Of a stretch of DNA of 6,425 nucleotides, positions 1 through 5,541 are shown in pieces; the stretch's first letter is position 1, and each line of letters begins with the position of its first letter. Origin of the DNA: Bacteroides sp. CAG:144 (GTDB lineage: Bacteria; Bacteroidota; Bacteroidia; Bacteroidales; UBA11471); contig HF999716.1 in assembly GCA_000434215.1 (NCBI GenBank), forward strand, positions 1 to 6,425, written 5' to 3'. The notes under the pieces were generated by a model. That model worked only from the letters and a program-made list of their open reading frames with translations. It did no database searches and had not been told where the DNA came from. The position numbers and the translations under genes are program-made.

Positions 1-504
1 CAGCAGCCAGTCTCCTATGGCCCGGGAAAGCCCAGCCTCATAGAGAGAAGTAAATTCTTCTTGAGGTTTCAGATTTTCAAAACCTTCGCGTATCGCTTCT
101 TCTGTCAGGGACGAAATCCACAACCGGTATACAGGGCAGGAACAAGCGGCTTTTTGCATGACCCATCGCTGTATGAGTTCTCCTTCCTGGCCGGCATCGC
201 CGCAGTTGATGACAGCCTCGGCTTTACCGATAAGTTGTTCGATGATGCCAAATTGTTTTTCGATGCCTTTATCGGCGATCAGTTTTATTCCGAATCGGGG
301 CGGAATCATGGGCAGACTCCATAAAGACCATTGTTTCCACTGTTGGGAATACTCATGCGGTTCTTTTAGGGTACAGAGATGGCCGAATGTCCATGTTACG
401 CAGTAACCGTTTCCTTCGAAATACCCGTCCTTACGGCTTTTGGCACCGATGACTTCGGCAATGTCTTTGGCTACACTCGGCTTTTCGGCTATACACACTT
501 TCAT
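1..504 (-). CDS. topB: DNA topoisomerase III, N-terminal part (cut by left window edge)
   Basis: Type IA topoisomerase that relaxes and decatenates DNA by single-strand passage; only the first 168 residues are in the window, of a protein usually 600-700 residues long. I read it by translating the reverse strand. It opens with MKVCIAEKPSVAKDIA, the typical start of the Toprim domain with the catalytic glutamate at residue 7. The second Toprim motif, NCGDAGQEGELIQRW, lies at about residues 100-114 (D103, E107). The stretch from about 155 (YEAGLSRAIGDWLL) is the conserved entry to the topoisomerase core. The start ATG (504-502) overlaps the TGA of the upstream glycosyltransferase gene as ATGA, which suggests translational coupling. 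The motif is DAGQEGE, not DPDREGE, so the middle aspartate is Gly and the usual Arg is Gln. From memory, DAGREGE is normal in many Firmicute TopB proteins, so activity is not in doubt. The active-site tyrosine lies outside the window. Confidence 0.95.
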   Translation of the reverse strand, partial: MKVCIAEKPSVAKDIAEVIGAKSRKDGYFEGNGYCVTWTFGHLCTLKEPHEYSQQWKQWSLWSLPMIPPRFGIKLIADKGIEKQFGIIEQLIGKAEAVINCGDAGQEGELIQRWVMQKAACSCPVYRLWISSLTEEAIREGFENLKPQEEFTSLYEAGLSRAIGDWLL

Positions 505-2207
505 TCGATCCCGTTTTTACGATTGAAACGATACATACATACGATGTCGCGGATATCATTTCCCCGACGTTCGCTTTTCCATATCTCTTCGAAATTGTAG
601 TCTGTATGGCGGGATATAAAAGCTGCGTATTCCCGTTCTCCGACAAGCAAATAACCGTCTTCGGGCATGGAATCTTCAAAGTTTACGACCCGGTTGTGCG
701 TATAAAAATTAATCACGAAGAAACGCATCATGGGAGCTCCTATATAAGAATATACAGGGCCGTTGGGTACGACGTTCTCGACCTGTTGCGCCAGTGAGTA
801 ATCGGATTTACGATTGAGAATATCGGGCAGTACGGCGGTATCGAGGGTAAATTGCACCCAGAAAAAAAGCGTGATGACCGAATAAGAATAACGGTTACTG
901 ATCGATTGTATGTCGCGGCTTTTATAGACGTCGTGTATGAGCAGTATCAAGACAATGAGACAGACGATGTCCCAAAAGTTCCAGTCTTTGAAACTTTCGA
1001 GATAGTATAGTGATTCGGCAGATATCCACCGTTCGAACCAGCCTGCTTTCAATCCGATGAATAAGAGAAAAAAAATGCCCGAAATGGTAGATAAAAGGAT
1101 TCCGAATACCCGCCATGCTTTTCGGTGTTCCTGTACGAGATAACGCATATATTCGGCGAGGAAATAGCTGAGGAACGGGTATATGGGAAGTAGGTATACC
1201 GAACGTTTGCTGTCGGGTATGAGGTAGAAAAATAGAATGACGAGTATTGCCGTTAAGGAAAATAACCGTGCGGGAGCCATTGCAGATATTCTGTTGCATA
1301 GTTCTTTCCACCACCCGTCGACAGGACGTTTGATACCCTTATAAGTGAGTGCGAAAAGCGAGATGACAACCAGTAAAGTCCACGGCAGGAATCCTGTCAG
1401 TGTGATATAGAGGTAGTAAAATGGCGGGGCGTTATGAGAACTGTATGACATATTGCCTGTAAAACGATCGAAATTTTCTTCGATTATCAAATCGAGAAAT
1501 TCCCGGCCGGCTTGCAGGTATGCGATATAATACCATAAAGCCGGTAAAATGCAGGAGGCGATAGCGATGCCGAACAGTTTATAACATATTTTGAAGAATC
1601 GTTCTTTGCGTAACAATAAGAAGACCCCTGAAACAAGACAGGGAAGCACGATACCCACAGGCCCCTTGGTGAGAGTGGCGGCACTCATGAAAAGTATGGC
1701 CCATGCGGGAATACCTTTCAGGCCTTTCTCGTACCATCGGTAAAGTTGGAAGAGGGCCAAGACGATGAAGACGGTGAGAACCATATCGACCCGGGCTGCG
1801 GTTGCGGAACGATGCACCTCAAATGCCGATAAAAACAGTATGGCCGATAAAAATGCCGTATTGTAATTACCGCTGCGTCGAGAATAGAACAAGAACATCG
1901 TCGATGCGATGATTATGGCGGCGAGTGCCGATGGCAGCCGGGAAGTATATTCGTTTACATCTCCCCGGTTGAATATCATCGAACCCAAAGCCGTGAGCCA
2001 ATGGTACATGGGTGGTTTATATGCAATATCTCCGCCGTTGTTGCGCGGAAGAATCCAGTTCCCGTCTTCGAGCATACTTACGGCAACAATGGCTTCGCGC
2101 GGTTCCCCTTTGGTGTGGAAGTGCGTCAATCCGAGAATAGGCAGAAGCGTTGAAATGCTGATGATGAACAACAGCCCGAAGAGAATATTTTTTGATGCGG
2201 GTTTCAT
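501..2207 (-). CDS. ArnT/PMT-like polytopic glycosyltransferase, 568 aa
   Basis: An integral inner-membrane glycosyltransferase of the ArnT/PMT superfamily (GT83-like). Enzymes of this kind move a sugar from a polyprenyl-phosphate carrier to an acceptor such as lipid A, a glycan or a protein on the periplasmic side. TM1 is at residues 8-28, followed by the first periplasmic-loop motif GEPREA (34-39; acidic residues E35 and E38 where catalytic acids are expected). Then come KPPMYHW (64-70), ATAARVDM (135-142), TKGPVGIVLP (180-189) and DSKRSVYLLPIYP (332-344), all typical of the family. About ten further hydrophobic segments run to about residue 455, and the last 110 residues look soluble, probably periplasmic. 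I chose the ATG at 2207-2205 because it puts TM1 at the N terminus; the frame stays open to 2330, but that extension lies in gtrA. It starts 8 bases after the gtrA stop and its TGA overlaps the topB ATG. Donor and acceptor cannot be told from sequence; aminoarabinose transfer is not implied. Confidence 0.9.
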   Translation of the reverse strand: MKPASKNILFGLLFIISISTLLPILGLTHFHTKGEPREAIVAVSMLEDGNWILPRNNGGDIAYKPPMYHWLTALGSMIFNRGDVNEYTSRLPSALAAIIIASTMFLFYSRRSGNYNTAFLSAILFLSAFEVHRSATAARVDMVLTVFIVLALFQLYRWYEKGLKGIPAWAILFMSAATLTKGPVGIVLPCLVSGVFLLLRKERFFKICYKLFGIAIASCILPALWYYIAYLQAGREFLDLIIEENFDRFTGNMSYSSHNAPPFYYLYITLTGFLPWTLLVVISLFALTYKGIKRPVDGWWKELCNRISAMAPARLFSLTAILVILFFYLIPDSKRSVYLLPIYPFLSYFLAEYMRYLVQEHRKAWRVFGILLSTISGIFFLLFIGLKAGWFERWISAESLYYLESFKDWNFWDIVCLIVLILLIHDVYKSRDIQSISNRYSYSVITLFFWVQFTLDTAVLPDILNRKSDYSLAQQVENVVPNGPVYSYIGAPMMRFFVINFYTHNRVVNFEDSMPEDGYLLVGEREYAAFISRHTDYNFEEIWKSERRGNDIRDIVCMYRFNRKNGIE

Positions 2208-2215
2208 GATTCTGT

Positions 2216-2626
2216 TTATTTTTTGAATGTGACGTAACGATTCAATAAGTAATTTACTATCGTATAGACGGCCATGGCAGGGAGTTGGGCCCAGTTGGGG
2301 TTGATGCCTGCAACTTCCACCATACCCCATAAGGAAATGTATTGTATCGAATAACTTACGGCGAAGACAAGTAAAAATATAAGACTTTCACGAACCATGT
2401 TTCCACTTCCCCGGCGGAATACCCATAATTTATTCCAGAAGAAACTATTGATGACCCCTATGATGTAGCTGACGAGGTTGGCTATCGGGTAATTGATAGA
2501 AAATAGATTGTATAACAGATAAAATACGGCCAAAGAAATTGCCGTATTAAGTACCCCAACGAGGGCGAATTTACTGAATTGTACAATCGTTTCTTTTCGG
2601 GGTGTTATGGTGTGCAACGACTTCAT
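2216..2626 (-). CDS. GtrA-family membrane protein, 136 aa
   Basis: Small four-helix membrane protein of the GtrA family (PF04138). Members are thought to flip or deliver polyprenyl-phosphate-linked sugars for O-antigen, teichoic acid, arabinogalactan or other envelope glycan glucosylation. Helices are predicted at roughly residues 18-40, 47-68, 80-102 and 113-131. Family signatures are FALVGVLNTAISL (20-32) after the first cytoplasmic stretch, VINSFFWNKLWVF (58-70) at the end of helix two, and the C-terminal NYLLNRYVTFKK (125-136). The length is normal for the family. The start ATG (2626-2624) is the only methionine before helix one; no Shine-Dalgarno sequence precedes it. The next gene, an ArnT-like glycosyltransferase, begins 8 bases after its stop. 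That fits a carrier-lipid handling protein paired with its transferase, which is inferred from position and family only. Confidence 0.9.
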   Translation of the reverse strand: MKSLHTITPRKETIVQFSKFALVGVLNTAISLAVFYLLYNLFSINYPIANLVSYIIGVINSFFWNKLWVFRRGSGNMVRESLIFLLVFAVSYSIQYISLWGMVEVAGINPNWAQLPAMAVYTIVNYLLNRYVTFKK

Positions 2627-2724
2627 GCGGTAGTTGGGAGATGTTGGCTGGGCAATGGTTTGATGATACGAAAAGAGGATAGTAAAAATAGAAATAAGAA
2701 TAAGACAATCCTTTGTGGCGTGTG
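2627..2724 (-). promoter_or_regulatory. Largest intergenic gap, possible promoter for gtrA-GT-topB
   Basis: This A/T- and pyrimidine-rich gap separates the luxS/DUF2007 group from gtrA and is the only spacer above 20 bases in the window. On the minus strand it holds TATTTTTA (2690-2683), one base off the Bacteroidota -7 consensus TAnnTTTG, with a TTG at 2708-2706 upstream. The spacing (15 bases) is shorter than the usual 19-21, so the promoter call is weak. I found no hairpin followed by a U-run, so there is no evidence that the upstream transcript ends here; read-through is equally possible. Confidence 0.2.
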
Positions 2725-2991
2725 TTATTCTTCTTTTTGATGCTCTCCATTCGAAGCGGCGGTGTTCAGTATTTCATTTGCCGCCTGAATGTCTTTTTCG
2801 AAAAGATGAAGCCTTATGCCACCTATTTCTGAGTCGAACATCGGGTAGATAGTCGCCATATTTTCATTCGATACGAAACAGGGTATACCGCTTCTTTCTA
2901 GCATATTTTTTATCTCATACGCTTCCGATAAGGTGTTGTAGCTGCTGTATACGATGATCTTGTCATTGTTTGGTTTCTTCTCTTCGGTCAT
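2725..2991 (-). CDS. DUF2007-family small protein, 88 aa
   Basis: Small soluble protein resembling DUF2007 (PF09413), sometimes labelled putative signal-transducing protein; its molecular role is not established. The core runs from about residue 12 to 76. IIVYSSYNTLSEAYEIKNML (12-31) is a beta strand leading into the helix typical of the family. It is followed by LERSGIPCFVSNE (31-43), GGIRLHLFEKD (57-67) and AANEIL (70-75), which give the ferredoxin-like, ACT-like pattern of the family. The N- and C-terminal tails are charged (MTEEKKPNND and NGEHQKEE) and probably disordered. There is no signal peptide or membrane segment. The start ATG (2991-2989) overlaps the luxS TGA as ATGA, so it is probably made by translational coupling with LuxS. 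A functional link to AI-2 or the activated methyl cycle is suggested only by position. Confidence 0.8.
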   Translation of the reverse strand: MTEEKKPNNDKIIVYSSYNTLSEAYEIKNMLERSGIPCFVSNENMATIYPMFDSEIGGIRLHLFEKDIQAANEILNTAASNGEHQKEE

Positions 2992-3485
2992 ATCTGTTCC
3001 GGTTGCTGGGTAGGGTAATGTAAATTTTTTTCGGTGATGACTTCCAATACTTCTCGTAGATATTTGTCGGCTTCGTATCGGGCCATAGGCAGGTCGTGCA
3101 GCAGGTAGTTCCCGCAGTCTTGCGGAGCTGCTCCGGGAACCGCACCTTTATAATCACGAATGAAACGGAATGTTTCTTTCATCAGATCGATGATATCTTC
3201 GGACGATAGGTCTCCCTGCATCAGAAAATAATTCCCCGTGCAGCAACCCATAGGACCCCAAAAGACGATTTTATTGCCGTAAACGGGGTGGTTGCGCAGA
3301 TAGGTGGCTGCTAAGTGTTCGATAGTGTGCAACGCTCCGTAACCGATGGCCGGTTCGCGGTTGGGCTCTTTCATGCGAATGTCGAAAGTGGTTACCACAT
3401 TGTTGCCTATATAGTCTTTACGGGAAACGTAAATACCCCGTAACAGATGGAGATGGTCGATGGTGAAACTCGGAATTTTTTTCAT
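2988..3485 (-). CDS. luxS: S-ribosylhomocysteine lyase (AI-2 synthase), 165 aa
   Basis: Cytosolic metal-dependent homodimer that cleaves S-ribosylhomocysteine into homocysteine and 4,5-dihydroxy-2,3-pentanedione (DPD). DPD cyclises into autoinducer-2, and the reaction is also a step of the activated methyl cycle. All key residues are present: FDIR (34-37), the metal and catalytic motif HTIEH (H53, E56, H57), catalytic Cys81 in GPMGCCTGNYF, and the third metal ligand Cys124 in PQDCGNYLLHDLPMA. These correspond to H54, E57, H58, C84 and C126 of the B. subtilis enzyme. The length is normal. I chose the ATG at 3485-3483 (MKKIPSFTIDH), the family's usual start; the frame stays open upstream to 3560, but that would overlap mtnN by about 60 bases. 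It begins 14 bases after the mtnN stop, so the two enzymes that act in sequence are co-transcribed. Cys82, next to the catalytic Cys, sits where many homologues have Arg or Gln. Confidence 0.97.
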   Translation of the reverse strand: MKKIPSFTIDHLHLLRGIYVSRKDYIGNNVVTTFDIRMKEPNREPAIGYGALHTIEHLAATYLRNHPVYGNKIVFWGPMGCCTGNYFLMQGDLSSEDIIDLMKETFRFIRDYKGAVPGAAPQDCGNYLLHDLPMARYEADKYLREVLEVITEKNLHYPTQQPEQI

Positions 3486-3499
3486 CAAAATTGGAAGAT

Positions 3500-4186
3500 T
3501 TAGAGTTGGGCAAGAATCTGTTTCAGTACGGTGAACGATTTTTCGGGAGCTTTTTCCCAAAAACTGTTGTATTGCTCCATGTGGTTTTCCACACCCGGAG
3601 TATCGCTTATGATGCGGGTACTGATGAAAGGCATATCATGGAGATGGCAAGTTTGGGCGATTGCCGCCGATTCCATATCTACGGCCAGACCTTCGGGAAA
3701 ATTCTTTTTGATTGTTTCGAGTTCTTTCTTGTCGGTTATGAATTGATCTCCGCTGCATATCAGGCCGCTGTATATGCGGTCATTGCCCGAAACGGCTCTT
3801 TCTACTTTTTGCAATAGGACGTTATCGGCAGGAAAACGAGGGGGCAATCCTTCAATTTGTCCTATAACGTTACCATCGCCGAGCCATACGTCGTGATACA
3901 CTGTTTCCCGACCTATCACGATATCGAACATGCGGGTTGACATATCAATTCCCCCGGCTACACCGGTATTGATGATGCAATCGGGCGTATAGTTTAGGAT
4001 AAGCGTTTGAGCTCGCAAAGCGGCATTGACTTTGCCTATGCCGCTTTGCGTGAGAATGATTTCGTGCTTTCCGTCGCTCCCGACATAGAATGTGGCTTGG
4101 TTGCTCTTTTCTTCCCGGGCATTTCGAATTAGGGAACGAACACAGTCTAGTTCCGAAGTCATGGCGACGATAATCCCTATCTTCAT
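3500..4186 (-). CDS. mtnN: 5'-methylthioadenosine/S-adenosylhomocysteine nucleosidase, 228 aa
   Basis: Also known as pfs or MTAN. It hydrolyses S-adenosylhomocysteine to adenine and S-ribosylhomocysteine (the LuxS substrate), and methylthioadenosine to adenine and methylthioribose, so it clears inhibitors of methyltransferases and polyamine synthesis. The sequence starts MKIGIIVAMTSELD, placing the catalytic Glu at residue 12 as in E. coli. Further signatures are SGIGKVNAALRA (48-59), NTGVAGG (73-79), GLICSGDQFI (141-150), AVDMESAAIA (168-177, with M171 and E172 binding the ribose) and the catalytic Asp195 in ISD. The length matches the family (about 230). It begins 19 bases after the gamma-subunit gene of the oxidoreductase and ends 14 bases before luxS. 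The stretch coding for SGIGKVNAALR contains a perfect 13-bp inverted repeat, described separately. Confidence in function is high. Confidence 0.97.
   Translation of the reverse strand: MKIGIIVAMTSELDCVRSLIRNAREEKSNQATFYVGSDGKHEIILTQSGIGKVNAALRAQTLILNYTPDCIINTGVAGGIDMSTRMFDIVIGRETVYHDVWLGDGNVIGQIEGLPPRFPADNVLLQKVERAVSGNDRIYSGLICSGDQFITDKKELETIKKNFPEGLAVDMESAAIAQTCHLHDMPFISTRIISDTPGVENHMEQYNSFWEKAPEKSFTVLKQILAQL
4014..4050. repeat. Perfect 13-bp inverted repeat inside mtnN
   Basis: The left arm CGCAAAGCGGCAT (4014-4026) and right arm ATGCCGCTTTGCG (4038-4050) are exact reverse complements separated by 11 bases. In the mRNA this would form a strong 13-bp stem, 8 of the 13 pairs being G-C. It lies about 135-175 bases into mtnN and covers codons for the conserved motif around residues 46-58. 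No U-run follows the stem on the transcript side, so it is not an ordinary intrinsic terminator. The arms are directly seen; any role is unknown. Confidence 0.8.
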
Positions 4187-4205
4187 ATCGATACAGAAAA
4201 ATCGG

Positions 4206-4748
4206 TTATGCTTTTTTTATCAGTTCCATTCCTTTGAGAATGGCTTGTTCGTTCATGGGTATCAGTTTGTGATGGCGTTCAGGGAGAGATTTTTTCAATC
4301 CTTTCAGAACGTTTTCGAGAGATACCATCGGTTTGATTTTCAGCAATCCGCCCAAAACAATCATATTGAAAGCTTTCGCGTTTTTCATTTCGGTGGCGGC
4401 GTCCATGGCGTCGATACGGTAAATGTCTATATCGGTGCGGGTAGGAGCGTGGTGTATGCCGTAACCGTCATAGATGAGTATGCCGCCGGGTTTTACTTTA
4501 CTCTCGAATTTTTCGAGAGACGGTTGATTGAGAATGATGGCAATATCAAATTCGTTGAGAACCGGAGAGCTGATACGTTCATCGCTCAGTATTACGGTAA
4601 CATTGGCCGTTCCTCCCCGTTGCTCAGGGCCGTATGAGGGCATCCAACTCACCTCTTTGTTTTCCATCAATCCCGAATAGGCTAAAATTTTACCCATCGA
4701 GAGAACACCTTGTCCGCCGAATCCGGCAATGATTATTTCTTCTTTCAT
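4206..4748 (-). CDS. 2-oxoacid:ferredoxin oxidoreductase, gamma subunit, 180 aa
   Basis: Gamma subunit (POR/KOR gamma domain) of a ferredoxin-dependent 2-oxoacid oxidoreductase, the part that helps form the CoA- and substrate-facing side of the complex. Signatures are the N-terminal GFGGQGVLSMGKILA (9-23), MPSYGPEQRGGTANVTVI (36-53), the NEFDIAIILNQPSL stretch (65-78), KPGGILIYD (86-94) and AFNMIVLGGLLKI (126-138). A length of 180 residues is typical for a stand-alone gamma subunit; in other Bacteroidales 2-oxoglutarate enzymes gamma is fused to alpha, so the separate form fits the Vor-like type (vorC or korC by naming scheme). It starts 18 bases after the beta-subunit stop and ends 19 bases before mtnN. 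There is no Shine-Dalgarno before the ATG, as is usual in this phylum. Substrate identity rests on the alpha and beta subunits and is uncertain. Confidence 0.93.
   Translation of the reverse strand: MKEEIIIAGFGGQGVLSMGKILAYSGLMENKEVSWMPSYGPEQRGGTANVTVILSDERISSPVLNEFDIAIILNQPSLEKFESKVKPGGILIYDGYGIHHAPTRTDIDIYRIDAMDAATEMKNAKAFNMIVLGGLLKIKPMVSLENVLKGLKKSLPERHHKLIPMNEQAILKGMELIKKA
4501..4519. repeat. Short 8-bp hairpin inside the gamma-subunit gene
   Basis: CTCTCGAA (4501-4508), a 3-base spacer and TTCGAGAG (4512-4519) form a perfect 8-bp stem with a triloop, within the codons for LEKFESK. No U-run follows on the minus strand. It may well be chance; it is listed because the symmetry is exact. 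Confidence 0.45.
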
Positions 4749-4766
4749 CGATGTTGCGTTTTACGG

Positions 4767-5528
4767 TTATTCATTTTTTAAATCGCCCAGCGGGTATTTG
4801 GCGAACATATTCTCTTCCATCCATTTGTTGGCTTTCTCGGGAGACATTTTCCAACCCGATGCGCAAGTCGATACGATTTCGACGAGCGATGCGCCTTTTT
4901 TTGCCATGGAATTTTCGAACGCTTGCCGTATGGCTTTCTTCGCTTTTTTTACAGCTGCTGCCGTTTGCACGCTTTGCCGAGTAACATAACATGCCCCATC
5001 GAGTTTGGCAACGAGATCGGATATTTTCAGCGGGTAACCGTAAAGATCGACATTCCGGCCGTAGGGACAGGTCGAAGTTACCATTCCTTCGAGGGTTGTA
5101 GGGGCCATTTGGCCTCCCGTCATACCGTATATTCCGTTGTTGATGAATATGATGACGATGTTTTCACCCCGGTTGCAGGCGTGAATAGTCTCGGCCGTAC
5201 CGATAGCTGCCAAGTCTCCGTCGCCCTGGTATGTGAATACCATTTTGTCGGGATTCAATCGTTTGATTGCTGTGGCAATGGCGGGAGCACGACCGTGGGC
5301 GGCTTCCTGCCAGTCTATATCGATGTAGTTGTATGCGAATACGGCGCAGCCGACGGGAGCCACACCGATGGTTTTTTCCTCCATGCCCATTTCGTCGATG
5401 ACCTCGGCAACGAGTTTGTGTACGACGCCGTGGCTGCAACCCGGACAGTAGTGCATGGGATTATCGTTCATCAGACGGGGTTTGCTGTAAACGAGGTTTT
5501 CGGGTTTTATAATATCTTTGATGTCCAT
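4767..5528 (-). CDS. 2-oxoacid:ferredoxin oxidoreductase, beta (TPP-binding) subunit, 253 aa
   Basis: Beta subunit carrying thiamine diphosphate; with alpha it oxidatively decarboxylates a 2-oxoacid to an acyl-CoA and passes electrons through an iron-sulfur cluster to ferredoxin. HYCPGCSHG (26-34) gives Cys28 and Cys31, and Cys61 lies in APVGCAVF. These match the first three cluster ligands of 2-oxoacid oxidoreductases; the fourth is probably Cys180 or Cys154, which I cannot decide. The TPP/Mg motif begins with GDGDLAAIG (102-110) and ends with NNGIYGMTGGQMAPTT (130-145). HGRAPAIATAIKR (78-90) is also typical. The wording GDGDLAAIG plus YGMTGGQMAPTT looks closest to the 2-ketoisovalerate (Vor) or 2-oxoglutarate (Kor) branch, not pyruvate. 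It lies 13 bases after the alpha gene. The ATG at 5528-5526 has an A/T-rich leader without Shine-Dalgarno. Depending on the scheme it would be named vorA or korB. Confidence 0.95.
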   Translation of the reverse strand: MDIKDIIKPENLVYSKPRLMNDNPMHYCPGCSHGVVHKLVAEVIDEMGMEEKTIGVAPVGCAVFAYNYIDIDWQEAAHGRAPAIATAIKRLNPDKMVFTYQGDGDLAAIGTAETIHACNRGENIVIIFINNGIYGMTGGQMAPTTLEGMVTSTCPYGRNVDLYGYPLKISDLVAKLDGACYVTRQSVQTAAAVKKAKKAIRQAFENSMAKKGASLVEIVSTCASGWKMSPEKANKWMEENMFAKYPLGDLKNE

Positions 5529-5541
5529 AGTTGTCGAGATT

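Noticed and set aside
922..1314. Minus-strand open frame of 130 codons inside the glycosyltransferase gene
   Set aside because: It is in a different frame from a clearly conserved polytopic protein and has no recognisable motif.
1811..1860. Direct repeat of GCCGATAAAAA inside the glycosyltransferase gene
   Set aside because: It encodes a locally repeated FLSA hydrophobic stretch of one transmembrane helix, so low-complexity membrane sequence explains it.
2208..2330. N-terminal extension of the glycosyltransferase by 41 residues
   Set aside because: The extension lies wholly in gtrA coding sequence and is not membrane-like; the ATG at 2207 puts the first transmembrane helix at the N terminus as expected.
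2627..2724. Possible intrinsic terminator between DUF2007 and gtrA
   Set aside because: Only a weak 4-bp GGAT/ATCC pairing could be found and no GC-rich stem precedes a U-run.
3486..3560. Upstream start for luxS giving 190 residues
   Set aside because: It would overlap mtnN by about 60 bases, and LuxS proteins normally begin at the MKKIPSF-like segment, which matches the ATG at 3485.
4092..4637. Plus-strand open frame of 181 codons antisense to the gamma subunit and mtnN start
   Set aside because: It spans the junction of two well-supported minus-strand genes and shows no family motif; it is judged a shadow.
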